From Ilex aquifolium (Eukaryota; Streptophyta; Magnoliopsida; Aquifoliales; Aquifoliaceae): a DNA stretch of 64,000 nt. Positions 23,383 through 34,659 of this stretch are shown here, piece after piece. The stretch covers positions 53,272,093-53,336,092 of the forward strand of contig OX637392.1 in NCBI GenBank assembly GCA_951799425.1. Reading direction: 5' to 3'. The notes beneath the pieces were generated by a model that saw nothing but the letters and a program-made list of their open reading frames with translations, was not told the DNA's origin and did no database searches. The position numbers and the translations under genes are program-made. Every line of letters starts with the position of its first letter. Position 1 is the stretch's first letter.

Positions 23383-23795
23383 AGTTAAACCATTAGAGAT
23401 TTACTTCTGTGATGCACCATTATCGCCTAACAGTGCCATTGGAAAAGATGCCGGCAAAGTCGAAGGTGGTGGCATCGGGTACTGCGAGAACAACGGCAAG
23501 CACATCGGTGGATTTTGCAAGCCAAGTGGTCAAAAATACATCTGAGCTTGAATCATCTGCACTACCGCAGCCATCTACTATAGCAAAGTTTGCATATCGT
23601 GTAGAGCCTAAGCCATTGTGGAGGGCCCTGACACCTCCGGTGCCTTTGGGCTTGTAGAGGAACCATGGCTATCATCGCGCTGGGGGTGGGCTTTTCTACT
23701 TCTCGTCTTCCTTGTCGTTGCTATTTTCGGTCATAGTATTAGACAATACTTTTCCACTTCGATTTGTAATAGGCATAGGCTAGCGAGGACAAACC

Positions 23796-23813
23796 TCCCT
23801 AGTGAAATCGCCA
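23796..23813 (-). other. Putative primer-binding site
   Basis: On the minus strand, TGGCGATTTCACTAGGGA begins six bases after the end of the 5' LTR. TGG complements the CCA end of a tRNA. The match resembles a tRNA-Arg 3' end only in part (TCGCCA plus scattered bases), so the primer identity is uncertain. Confidence 0.55.
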
Positions 23814-23819
23814 AAAGAA

Positions 23820-25037
23820 TGTAGGTGGAGGGTTAAAAGAGGTTGACACACGTGTCTATACCAAGGGTAATCGAAGGGGGTGAGTAGGATAAGTGGATGG
23901 GGTGGAAGGAACTCGAGCAACCTGTTAACGAAAGATCGAACCAGTTAGGCAGAGGGTAGGTGAAAAATGCTCTCACCAGCCAGAAAAATCATCCTACTTC
24001 AGTGGGCAAATAATGTGGGTATTTATAGCACAGTACCCGGGCAGGTCGAGCTTCCCGCCGCGACCCCCTACCACTCGCGCTAACCCACAATTGCCTCGAC
24101 CGCAACAATACCAGTGGCTGTTAACGGCGAGCCATACGTCCCAACATTAACTAGGCAGATGTGATGTTTCCCCAAAATCAACCTAGACATGGCCCCGAGG
24201 AAGGTGCGACAGCCAAGGTGAGAGCGGGCTCCCAAGGTCCATGACCTCGAGAGGACCATGCTTGCGATGCCCCCAATGCGCTCCTACCCGGGGTCCTTCT
24301 TTCCCTCTCTAGACCCTTCCTCGAGACCTTTGTCGAGGTGCCCGATAGAGAAAACCTAAATAGTTTTGGTCTTTCAGCCACCAATCCACATGTCCCGTCA
24401 TCCCATATGTTGATCCGGACAAATAACCCCAGTTACCTTAAGAGTCCCTCCGGATCCCAGCCAAGTGCATCCCAATGGGTAGTGAGCCACACATTGGGAG
24501 GTTTGCTCAAGTAGACTAAACCTTTGAGACCCTGCCCTAGGCCGAGGTTGACAATCGTGCTCGTCCACCCCCGTTGCTCAGTTCTCCCTTGAGGAGGGCC
24601 ATACTTCCATGTTCCTAGGTGGGGATATCTCCTCTTAGTCCAGTGGGCTAGTCGAGCAATAGTGTCCAATAGGTTGAGGATATCACTCCCGCAGTGGGGG
24701 GGAGACGAGTTTCGCCGAGGTTACCCCATACTTCTGTGATTCCATTTCTGTCCACCCTTGGTGAAGGGTCTACTTTTCCACTTCCAATGTGATGGGGATG
24801 TATGTCGCCCTATTGCGATGTTGTGCCTGAGGGCATCGCACGCCTAGAGGCGTCGCAACTTGGGTGTCGCGTCTGAGGTGTCGTACATTGGTGTCACTCC
24901 TTAGGTATCACGCATGAAATTGTTATCTATACTAGTCCAGTTGATGCTGTTAGGCGCCATTTCCATATCAACTGATAATTGTTGCCACTTGTCCTGTTAT
25001 GGTGGAGACATGTGTCTTGAAGTTTTCGAGTACTACA
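23820..25037 (-). repeat. 5' LTR of the Tat element (right)
   Basis: TG at 23820 and CA at 25036-25037, 1,218 bp, paired with 10458-11693. On the element strand it runs from 25037 to 23820, with a TATA box at 24020-24027. U3 is therefore about 1.0 kb and R-U5 about 0.2 kb. Confidence 0.95.
24020..24027 (-). promoter_or_regulatory. TATA box in the 5' LTR
   Basis: TATAAATA on the minus strand, about 200 bases before the end of the LTR. This is a likely start region for the genomic RNA of the Tat element. Confidence 0.65.
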
Positions 25038-25400
25038 CATTCTCTATACTAAACACCGTTTCATCGAAATTAACCTTAAAAAATCCAGATCTCTATGGTA
25101 TTACCATTATCCAAGACTTGCTCGTAATGCAAAAGGTACTCTATTGCCACCTGAAGAGCCGCTGCTGGATCATTTCTCAATTGCTGGAAAATGATCTCGT
25201 TTCTGTTTCGCCAAATAAACCAACATCGCACCAAAAAAAGTGCACCAAGTTTCGGCTTCAGCTATTGGATAATTGCCAAAACCAATTAACAATGTTACCC
25301 GCAACTCGATAAACTATGTGGCTTAAAGGATTCCCTGTCCACACCTGCTTAGCCCACAGTCAATCTTTAATAATGTGTATCATTGTTTCAAGAAAGATCT
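25038..25400 (-). pseudogene. RNase H-like/LINE fragment, N-terminal half of the split gene
   Basis: Minus-strand reading from 25400: an HII.DCLWAKQVW-like segment, then VRCWFIWRNRNEIIFQQL (zf-RVT to RVT_3 linker of plant LINEs), EYLLHYEQV, then in a shifted frame SGFFKVNFDETVFSIEN, the first strand of RNase H with its Asp. It runs straight into the target duplication, and the missing half is at 10092-10457. CATTC at 25038-25042 is the right copy of the duplication. Confidence 0.75.
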
Positions 25401-25427
25401 TCATGTGAGAGAGAGAATATAAGAACC

Positions 25428-26495
25428 TAATGCTCTGTTTGGTAGAAAAGATAAAAAGTAGGAGGGATGCACTTTCTATTCTTTAAGGAAGAAAAATAGG
25501 AATAATACATTTTCTTTCATTTGTGTTTGGTAGGATGAATGAAAAATAAAAATGATTAAATTTTTTTTTGTGCTTGCTAAGATTAGGAGTGACAATCGAG
25601 TCGTGTCGTGTCAGCTTCTTGTCGAGTCATTGCGGGTTCGTGTCGAATATTAGTCAAACCTAGCTCAACTCATTTAACTAATCGTATCGTGTCCTATTCG
25701 TATTTGTATTCGTGTTGACCCACATAAATTTTGAATAAAAAAATTAACAATATTCTATTTTCATTTAATTGAATCCATACTCATATTTTTTCTACAAATT
25801 AAAAATTAACTTAAATAAATATAATAATAATAATAAATAAAAATATCTTTTTTATATAATAATTATGCAGTGTTTAATAAATAGTTACAAATAATTAACA
25901 TTTTGTATCTATAATACTAGTTAAACATGTTAATTTCGTGTTACCATACAAACGAGTGTTTATTCTTAAATAAACGGGTTGATGGTGTCAATTTTGAGTT
26001 TGACGAGCTGAACTGAATATGAGTCGTTTATATTTTGAGTTCGTTTGTCAAGTCATTTTCGAGTTCATGTCGAATTATAATCAAGTTCGTGTCAGCTTCG
26101 AGTCGTGTTATCGTGTTAAGTCTAAAATTTCCACTCCTAACTAAGATGGAAAACATATATATTTTTAATTTTTAAATTTTAAAAAAAAAATATATAAATA
26201 CATATTTTATCGTTGTATTTATATATGAATTAATGTATATATAATATATGTATATATCAAATGATATATAGATAAATAAGATACATTTCAATACAAATAA
26301 TTAACTTTTCATCAACTTTCCTTTCGATTTTGGATTGATTGATTTTAGTGAGTTGTAAGGAAAACTCATCCATCAACTTTTACATTCTTTTTGTTTTCCT
26401 TCTTTACCAAACATGATATTTTATTTATCCATCCAATTTTCAATCCTTCAAACTTTCTATCATTCTATTTTTTTATCGTACTAAACGGAGCATTA
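25428..26495. mobile_element. TIR element carrying a nested hAT MITE
   Basis: TAATGCTCTGTTTGGTA at 25428-25444 is mirrored by TACTAAACGGAGCATTA at 26479-26495, a 17-bp inverted repeat with two mismatches. Further TTTGGTA-like and GAAAAGA-like blocks occur inside both ends. The target duplication is ambiguous (TA or TAA/TTA overlaps the repeat itself), so the superfamily is open. No transposase is present. A second element (25584-26139) is inserted in it. Confidence 0.65.
25584..26139. mobile_element. hAT-like MITE nested in the TIR element
   Basis: Termini TAGGAGTGACAAT and (inverted) TAGGAGTGGAAAT, flanked by GCTAAGAT at 25576-25583 and ACTAAGAT at 26140-26147. This is an 8-bp duplication with one mismatch. 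The interior is rich in TCGTGTCGTG and GAGTTCGTGTC blocks near the ends and AT-rich in the middle. It shares termini and content with the element at 33834-34372. Confidence 0.85.
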
Positions 26496-26834
26496 ATGAT
26501 CCAAAAAATCTCAACATGAGCTAATAACCCAATAAATTATAACATTTTTGTGCCAATCTCCAAAAAAATAATCTCATCGACTATAAAATAAAGCCGAAAC
26601 TTTTGTCTTTAAAAGTTGTTTCGTGCTCCTGGAATTAATGACTTGCTGGGATGGGATGGGATGGGATGGGTCTGCAACATTTTTCGGAAAGTTGGATAGG
26701 TCTGCAACTTTGTGTGAAGCCTAAATGGGTTCATATGAAAAAGCCCACAAACCAGTATCTCAGAAAATCCGATTCCAAGTCGACTAGAACGGTGTCGTAT
26801 TGCCCTTCCCCGTGCTTTTGGCACAAGCACACAC

Positions 26835-26934
26835 TATAAACACCCCTTCGCCCTAGGGTTTAAACTTCTCTGACTCTCTCTCTCCCTCGTTTACTTTCTC
26901 TCTCCTAGGGTTTACACTCTCTCTCCTAGGGTTT
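26835..26934 (+). promoter_or_regulatory. TATA box and three telo-boxes of the UBA2c-like gene
   Basis: TATAAA at 26835-26840 is followed by three TAGGGTTT (telo-box, reverse AAACCCTA) sites at 26854, 26906 and 26927 in a CT-rich leader. The last two lie in a 21-bp tandem duplication. Telo-boxes are known near the start sites of plant genes for translation and growth functions. The TATA box sits about 120 bases before the start codon. Confidence 0.7.
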
Positions 26935-26954
26935 ACTCACTCTCTTCACACTCC

Positions 26955-28232
26955 ATGGATCTCTCCATGGACATCTCCAAGAAGCGTAAAGCCGACGACA
27001 ATGGCGCCTTTTTCCCCACAACCACAGACTCGATCACCACTCAACCCCCAACCCACCTCACCCAAGAAGACGCCGATAGAATCCTCGAACCCTTCACCAA
27101 AGATCAACTTCACTCCATCCTCCGCACCGCCCTCCTTCACCACCCCGACATCCTCACCGCCGTCCGCTCCGTCGCCGACTCCGACCCCGCCCAACGGAAG
27201 CTTTTCATCCGCGGCCTTGGTTGGGAAACCACTACCGAAAAGCTCCGCTCAATCTTCTCCGCCTTCGGCGAACTCGAGGAAGCCATAGTCATAACAGACA
27301 AAAATACTGGAAAATCAAAAGGGTACGGATTTGTCACGTTCAAACACATCGATGGATCCATTTTGGCTCTGAAAGAACCGAACAAGAAGGTCGATGGACG
27401 AATTACGGTGGCCCAGTTGGCGGCGGCGGGCAATTCTGGAGTTTCTAATGGTATTGACGTCAGTTTGAGGAAGATTTATGTGGGGAATGTGCCGTTTGAG
27501 ATATCGTCGGAGAGGTTGTTGCTGCATTTTTCGGCGTATGGAGAGATCGAAGAAGGGCCTTTAGGATTTGATAAGCAGACTGGGAAGCCTAAAGGGTTTG
27601 CGTTTTTTGTGTATAAAACTGAGGAGGGGGCTAGGGCTTCATTGGTTGATCCCATCAAGAATGTTGATGGACATCAAGTGATTTGTAAGTTGGCTACTGA
27701 CAACAAGAAAGGGAGGACTCAGCAACCTGGTGGGTTACCAGGTGAGGGAATGCAGGCACCTGGGTCAATGCCGGGGACGATGAACTCAAACTATGGCGTT
27801 CCGGGTGGTGGGATGTCGAATTATGGAGGGTATTCGGGTGGGCCAGCCGCAGGGTTGCCCCATCAGAACACGAATTTGACTCCCGGGATTGGTGGGCTGG
27901 GAGGGCCAGGATATGGTAATCAAGGCCAGCCAGGTTCTTATGCAGGTGGTGGTGGCGGCGGCGGCTATGGTGGTGCTGGAGGATATGGTACTGGTGGTTC
28001 ACAGTTTGGGGGTGGGGCTGCTGGGACAGGAGAGTATGGCGGATTGAACAATTCAGGGTCATCCATGTATAGGATGCCTCCAAGTTCTAGTGGATTGCCT
28101 AGTTCAGGAGGGTACCCTGGTGGTGGGAATTACGGTTCTGTGTATTCTACACAGCTACAGCAGCCATCTCCGGGTGGTCCACCAAGAGTTCCACCAGGCG
28201 GGATGTACCAGGGCATGCCACCCTATTACTAA
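26955..28232 (+). CDS. UBA2C: Two-RRM RNA-binding protein, UBP1-associated protein 2C-like
   Basis: A single uninterrupted coding exon of 425 residues. RRM1 has RNP2 LFIRGL (83-88) and RNP1 KGYGFVTF (122-129). RRM2 has RNP2 IYVGNV (174-179) and RNP1 KGFAFFVY (213-220). The N-terminus has a KKRK basic patch (9-12, possible nuclear signal) and a helical segment ([19 protein letters not shown]) found in the UBA2/AKIP1 group. From about 260 the tail is rich in Gly, Pro, Ser and Tyr and ends GMPPYY. Length and layout match plant UBA2 proteins, nuclear hnRNP-like factors that bind U-rich 3'UTRs and act in wounding, ABA and senescence responses. ATG 26955 is the first ATG after the CT-rich leader; a second in-frame Met follows at residue 5. 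Assignment to 2C rather than 2A/2B is from length and N-terminus. Confidence 0.9.
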   Translation: MDLSMDISKKRKADDNGAFFPTTTDSITTQPPTHLTQEDADRILEPFTKDQLHSILRTALLHHPDILTAVRSVADSDPAQRKLFIRGLGWETTTEKLRSIFSAFGELEEAIVITDKNTGKSKGYGFVTFKHIDGSILALKEPNKKVDGRITVAQLAAAGNSGVSNGIDVSLRKIYVGNVPFEISSERLLLHFSAYGEIEEGPLGFDKQTGKPKGFAFFVYKTEEGARASLVDPIKNVDGHQVICKLATDNKKGRTQQPGGLPGEGMQAPGSMPGTMNSNYGVPGGGMSNYGGYSGGPAAGLPHQNTNLTPGIGGLGGPGYGNQGQPGSYAGGGGGGGYGGAGGYGTGGSQFGGGAAGTGEYGGLNNSGSSMYRMPPSSSGLPSSGGYPGGGNYGSVYSTQLQQPSPGGPPRVPPGGMYQGMPPYY

Positions 28233-31200
28233 GGTAATTTTGTAATATTCTTCACTGTACAATATTTGTTGTATGAGTTAAGTATTAGTTTTGATAAAAG
28301 TAGCCTTTTGCCAGCAATGTTGATATTTGTGAATATGCTTGGTTTGTTCGGATGATTAATTGTGCAAAGATGGTTCTTTTTTATGATGCCACTTTGTGTT
28401 TCTTTTTTTTTGCTATGAATGCAGTTGCTAATACTGTGCCTTTTTTTCTTTGTGTTTTGATGCTGTTGTTTTTTTTTGTTATTGTCGCGGATGTCTTTTT
28501 TTCGTGCATTTATAGTTGTTTATTGACTGGTTGTTTTTGGGACATTTCATTTCACAGAAAACTCAGGATATTGCTTATGTATTTCTCTGCATTGGTCACC
28601 ATTTCCTTGGTCATTCCATCCCTTTTTTGTTTATTTATCTTTCTGCTGCCACTGTTCTTTTGTTTCTACGTATTTCATAGTTTAATTTATTCGAATGGGC
28701 TTTTCAGTTTTTAGTATGCTGGTGCCTATTCGAAACAATTGATGTGGTTAAGTCCTGTTGATCCTACTTTGTCTGTTGCTCCATTTAGTCCAGTTTTCTT
28801 CCCCTTGTTCTGGATTCCAGTGCACATTGAATTGGAGTTGGTCAAACTTTTATATTTGTAAATCTTCTAAGATTTTTTTAAAAGTTGGTTGTGCCTATAT
28901 TAGACCAATCTGATTTTCACTTTGTCTTGTATTTCACTGCCTTAATAACATCCTTATGTTGGACATGTTCTGAAGTGCCACACTAGAATCCCCTTTTCTT
29001 TCCCTTTCGGTCACCCTTCTTCATTGTGTGCTAATTTTTTTTTCTAGGGGGGGGGAGTGACGGTAATTGTCTTCCATTTGTAGAGGCATTCCTTACTACC
29101 CTTTACATTCACAGACATTATTTTCCACATGGTTAGGGATGGGGAAGTTGGTTGGCGCTTGCCTTTTATGGTGTGGAAATTCTTACCAAGATGTCATATG
29201 AAATATCACAGATTTTTACTTTAAAACAAAGGGACAAAAACTAATGCAAAGAAAAGAAAAGAATGCACATGATAATTTTTTGATGTCTGTATTACTGATT
29301 TTCCAGATGACTATGATTACATGGCGATGAAGTGGAAGTATGTAAGAATTCTAGTTGCATTACTCTAATATACATAAACAACACTGCACGGTTGGATTAT
29401 TATACTTTGTTAACTTATTTTTATGATCGTAGTTGTAGTTAATATTTGATCAGGTGTTATATGCTATAAATAATCCAAACATATATGAACCAATTACTTG
29501 AATGCTAAATTCAAGTTCATAAACTGATCTTTACTTGTAATTGATTGGAAATATGATAACGGTTTTTCCTGGACTTTGTGTTGAAGCATAGTATGTGCTA
29601 CCCTTCTCAAGATTGTGTTTTTTATTGGCATGTTCAGATGTGCTTGTGGCAACTTAATGATAGTTAGGTTGAATATCTTTCAGAAGCTTAGGGTCCTGTA
29701 TTAAGATAGACGGCTTGGAAACACATGTAGGGACATTGACATGACGTGACAGGATACGAACAACGAACACGATATTACTCCAAAAAATAGGATATGGACA
29801 CGTTGAGGGCATGTTGAAATAATACACATTCAGACATTTCTTGTTCAAACAGCACTGTCTGGTTATGCAAACCATGTGAGAATTTAAGGTTTTGGATTTT
29901 ATGTGTTAGAATTACAATTTCGTTGATATATGCAGTCGGTCAGTTACTTGGTTACATGCACACCTGCATGTGCTCGTTGCTAGATTGAGTGGGTGAGTTT
30001 AAACTCTGAAATTTCCTCAGATAAGGTTTAGTTTTTGGGGCGTTTCATGGTTTTAGTTTTGCATGAATTCAGGCTTTGGATTGTTAAAACATGTTCATGG
30101 TGTGTTCAATGGTAAAGTTAAGAAGGTTATGCCATAGCTTTGTGCATGAAATGAGGAGTTAATGAGCTTCTTCAGAATTCCATAACGATGGAGGATTTGG
30201 TGTGTACAGATGAGTACTGAAGACAATTATTCTGTAAGAAGTCCCAATTTGTTAGTTTTCATTGAGGTGATGAGGGGTTGCTGAGGGATTAGTCACTAGC
30301 ACTTGATAGTTTTTTGAAGCCAAGGTTCTGGATTTGCATTAATTTTGTTAGATTGCCAGTTATAGTTTAGGACCAGTGCGTTTTGTGGGGCCTGCATACC
30401 TTCCTGTAACTATGGGGTATTAATTTGTATGTGTACTTTACTTGGACTATTTGTTTATAGGTTTAGCTAGTTGAGATACTTGTATTGGAATCTTTTGTTT
30501 GTGTTTGGATCTAGTTATGTGATTATGGGGTGCAACTTGTGCAGGCTAACTCGAATCCAACCTGAAATTTTCAGTACTTGGGCACAGGTCCGGACTTCAA
30601 TATTCGGTTGGGGCTTAGACGAAAAAATGCGTCCTGAATTTTATTTGCATAAAACTTGGGTTAGAGATATTTAGTTTGGGTTGACCCGGAATGATATCTA
30701 TACTCAAAGTAGTTGCACTTGACATTCGCTCATCATTGTCTCTCTCTACTCCCCTTTTCCCTCTGCTCCTTCGTGTTATTCATCTCTTACCTTCATTTTT
30801 ACTTCTATTTTCAAAATCTCACCTATTATCTCGAGTCAAATATCGGCCCCCACGTGCCAAATCAAACACTGAAAACTCACAACTCACAACTCATGGGTTT
30901 GATGTTTCTTTGCCCAATAAATTGCAGTGAATGAAGTAAAGGGTATGAATACGAGTGGGAATATCTTTATTGGACCTTAAAAGTTCTTAATGATGGTGCT
31001 TTTGCGCTATTAGGCACAAAGTTTGGTGCCCTCGTCTTATTATCTTTTCTTTCCTGTTGGCATATTGTTTTGTAATGGTTTATTAGGCGGGAAGTTTGGT
31101 GCCCTCGTCTTATTATCTTTTGAATTTTTATTATCTTTTCTTTCCTGTTTGCATATTGTTTTGCAATGGTTCTCTCACTCAGTGATTCTTGATGGAATTT

Positions 31201-33833
31201 ATCATGGTAGTTCATCATTTTGCTCGAGACTACCAAATTGGCATCTTTTTAAAGAACTGCCATGTGATCTTGTATTGAGTAGATTGGTTGGAATGACACC
31301 TTCACTTGTGTACTAAAATAATTTTCATTGCTTATCTTTATATCTGTTAGCATGAACTAGTTGTATGTGTTTGAATATTCAATGGTCAATTTGAGACATG
31401 AAAGTGTATTTGGTTCAGGTGTATGAGAGCTATTTGGGCGCAAATGCTGTGAATGGTTGTGATGATTTCTTAATTGCGGACTGCAATGCTGTACATTTGT
31501 TGCTGCTGCACTCTATTTGCCCTTATAAGTTGTGGCTTCTTGTGACTTGCTGTTAGTGGAGTTTACTGGAGTTAGTTTAGTTAAGATCCACTACTTGGAG
31601 AGGTTACAGAATGTGTTCTGAGATTATTTGCTAAATGGTTTTGTTTTATCTTTGCTCTTTGATATATTCACTATAATTGAGTAGTAATCATTTACATGCT
31701 GCATATGAATATGTCGTTTTACAATGCTGCGTTTTATCTTTTGAGGAGATTATTTTATGGCTCTGTCTTGGTTTGTAGTGAGGCATATTTGATATTATGT
31801 GGCCTGTTTTTTTTTTTGTTGTTGTTGCAAATATGGTTTCCTTGTGAAAGATTTGGGAGCTTTTTGAGTTCATAGTCGTGTGGATGAAATTTGTCACACT
31901 CTTCTCATTTATTGCTTTCCTACCTAAGGTATGGCACTGAGAGATGTTAGTCGAGAGGTATAAAAGGGTCCAAATTCTTTTGGCACTAATAAGACCGGTT
32001 AGTTTGGCTGTAGCACCCTTCTACCACATGTGGCTAATGGGGCTATGTTTGCTTCTTTATTTTGTGGAGAGGGAAAGAAGAAGAAAAAGGCAGGGGAGTA
32101 GGTGGCAACATATTTTCTCAAGTATGATGTTGGATAATGAAGTTTCCCCGACATCATGCATTTGTTTTGCCTTGAGATAGATGCAGGAGTCCGAGTTGGG
32201 GCTTTGAAATTTTTTTCAAAAGTCATTACAGTTATTGCATATTTTATGTGTCTATTTTATGTAACATCACACAATGGAAACATGCTCCTATGAAAATGAA
32301 TTTGATATTTAAAAACAAATGTTTTTTTTACAAGGACAGTACTCAAACTTAGCCGTTTTGCAAATTTGATGCAAATAAGCATATATCTTGCTTGTGCCTT
32401 CTCTGGTTGACATGTTTGTGTAATGCTGTGTCCATTTTTCTGTGCCGTGCTTTTGTCCATGAATGGCATGCAACCTAGGCATCCCACCTTCGTGGTGCCA
32501 TTTCTGGTGTTAATTTCCCAGTTGTACGTGGTTTCAAAACATTATTCATGTGTAGAAGATGTGCAATGGTTGTCTGAGGTTTGCCGAGCTTGGATTTCCT
32601 GACACTGGTATTTTAGTTGTTACTTTCATTGTTATTGTGACTGCTGCTTTCATGCTCTCTTTTTTTCCCCCAAAGTTTTGTTTCCTCTCATATTATGTTC
32701 CCTCCCCTTCCACCCTGCTTGACTCGAGCATGAGGAGAGTGGCTGTATAGACAAATACACTAATACTATCGGCAAACTTCCTTTAATCCCTTTGGTTTGT
32801 CCTTCAAGCACTTCATCTCGTATCGTTTAAGAAACAACACATAATCTGTGTAGTTTTGGAAAATGAACAGCTAACCACCATTAAAGGAGAAAATTTTAAT
32901 TAGAACGTTTTAGTATTTGGTCCAGTGTGATGACAGTTATTCTTTTACTATACACTTTTGTTATGACTTGTATTCTGCCCCTGGGATTTGTGAGGGTGAT
33001 GTTTCTGTGAAATATCAGGCTGCTGCTCATCCAAACTTGTCAAATAGATAGCCCTTGGAAGAATTCATGGAGCTTTTCAATGGCGCATTGTAGCTTTATG
33101 CCTTCTGGTTGCACAGAACATTCAACTACTCATGGGAATGCTGGTTGTGCGGGGAATGCTATATAGATCTTCTCTAATACATTCTCTTTTGATTCTTAAT
33201 GTTTGATCGATACCTATGAATTCAAGTGAGACCATTTAGGGGTTGAAAGAAAATATATTAGCGGAGATCTGGATCTGCAGTTGAACTATGGGGTGATCTA
33301 TATCCTGACTTAGGGAAGGAGTCATACAGACTTGAGCTCATGTTGTAGAGTCTAGAGTAAATTCTTTGGTCAGAGTTTTTATATTTTGGCCGGCTCAGAG
33401 CTCGAGAGAGTAGGCACTTGTACACCCTGTAGCCGAGAAAAAAAAAAGGGCAAAACTGATGTTTAGTGGCTAAGATGGCCAACAATTATGTGAGCTGTGG
33501 ACTAGAAAGATGTTAGAACTGATTGTGTCATAAAACTTTAACTTCAACATGAAATAATAGCATTGCTTTCAAGCTTTTAATCTCGGAACTTTATTGTATT
33601 TCATCTTTAAATACTAATATTGTTGAATCTCTTTTTCTCAATTTTAGCTGATGAATCCGTTAATTCGACATGAAATCGAAGAAAATTTATCGGCTATAAT
33701 TGGCAGTCTTAATGTGTTTGGATCTTGGCCAAGGTTAATTGTTCAGAAATTTTTAGTGAATGCGTAGATACGAATGTAGTTGTATCATGACACATTCGAC
33801 TGCGTTTTATTTAGCACGATACGCATACAATAG
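28233..33833 (+). other. Long downstream region, probable 3'UTR introns of the UBA2c-like gene
   Basis: No coding gene is supported. The stop codon TAA is followed after one base by a consensus donor (AAG|GTAATT at 28234). The next several kilobases are T-rich and intron-like. Candidate acceptors that I can see are TTGTGCAG (about 30543), TTGGTTCAG (about 31418) and AATATCAG (about 33018). Plant UBA2 genes are known to have 3'UTR introns and splice variants, so spliced untranslated exons here are likely but unproven. Tail positions cannot be fixed from sequence. Confidence 0.45.
31008..31171. repeat. Tandem duplication, period about 73 bp
   Basis: Two copies starting TATTAGGC at 31008 and 31081. 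The second copy has an extra 17-18 bases with a repeated TTATTATCTTTT. It lies in the probable 3'UTR intron of the UBA2c-like gene. Confidence 0.8.
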
Positions 33834-34372
33834 TAGGAGTGATAATTTTTGACACAACATGAAAACATGATTCGAAATTGATACAAAATTAGCGGGTTAA
33901 GGTTGGTCATTTCTTGACATGAATTCGAATATAACATGATTCGTTAACACGAATAATAAATAGGTCAGATTAGTGTTAAACATGAACAAAATGAAATCAA
34001 TACGTTTAATTAGTATTGTAAGAATAAAATATTATTTTTTTATTATATTTTATCAATGACATAATTCTTGTACAAAAAAAAATATATTTTTACTTATTTT
34101 TATTATTATATTTAGTATATGTTTATGAGTATAGATCAAGTACGAATACTTATAGAAAAAGTATGAGTATATGTTCAATTAAGTAATAATAAAATTTTAG
34201 ACTTAAATTTAAGCGTTCAATTTTTTATTCTCAAATTATATAGATCAATAAGAATACGATACGAAAATAAATAGATGAAGTCAACACGATACGATTATTT
34301 AAACACGTTGAATTAAGTGTTCATCATGAATTTGACATGAAATAACAGACACGATACGATTGTCACCCCCTA
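33834..34372. mobile_element. hAT-like MITE, same family as 25584-26139
   Basis: Starts TAGGAGTGATAAT and ends ATTGTCACCCCCTA. The interior has the same CACGATACGA and GACATGAA style blocks as the MITE at 25584. No 8-bp duplication is visible at these ends, so it is older or its ends are altered. Confidence 0.6.
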
Positions 34373-34659
34373 ACTCCAACTAATCCTGCGGTCCGACATA
34401 ATCTATTACTAGTCTTGATGGAAAGAACATTAGGGTCATGTCACACTTGACTAATCAGTGGACAGTGGGCAACAAATGACTTCCAACATGGGCGGCTTAG
34501 ACCAGAAATAGCAATTTAAGCCATAAACAAGTGAGAAATTCAAGTGAATAACTCTCTCTTTCTTGAGAAAATTGGTGACGTTTTGTATTGATCGAGTGAT
34601 AACATGATGCCATTCTTCCATCCGATCACAAAGAGTGAAAATATTTAGAATGGTTTTTG

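Larger units (their letters stand above)
10458..25037 (-). mobile_element. Full-length decayed Tat-type Ty3/gypsy LTR retrotransposon
   Basis: A 14,580-bp element bounded by two LTRs that begin TG and end CA, with a perfect 5-bp target duplication. On the minus strand the order is 5' LTR, primer site, gag, protease, RT, RNase H, second RNase H, integrase remnant, a spacer of about 6 kb, polypurine tract and 3' LTR. The gag-pol order and YVDD RT place it in Ty3/gypsy. The second RNase H and the large 3' spacer with an antisense gene point to the Tat lineage. The pol frame is broken by many stops and frameshifts in at least three frames, and integrase lacks its core, so the copy cannot move by itself. 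The LTRs differ at many sites and by a 20-25-bp indel near 10875, so the insertion is not recent. Confidence 0.93.

Noticed and set aside
26946..27433. Minus-strand frames over the UBA2c-like gene
   Set aside because: Shadows of a well-supported + strand RRM protein.
29654..29875. Minus-strand frame in the probable 3'UTR region
   Set aside because: Short, Cys/Asn-rich, with no family resemblance.
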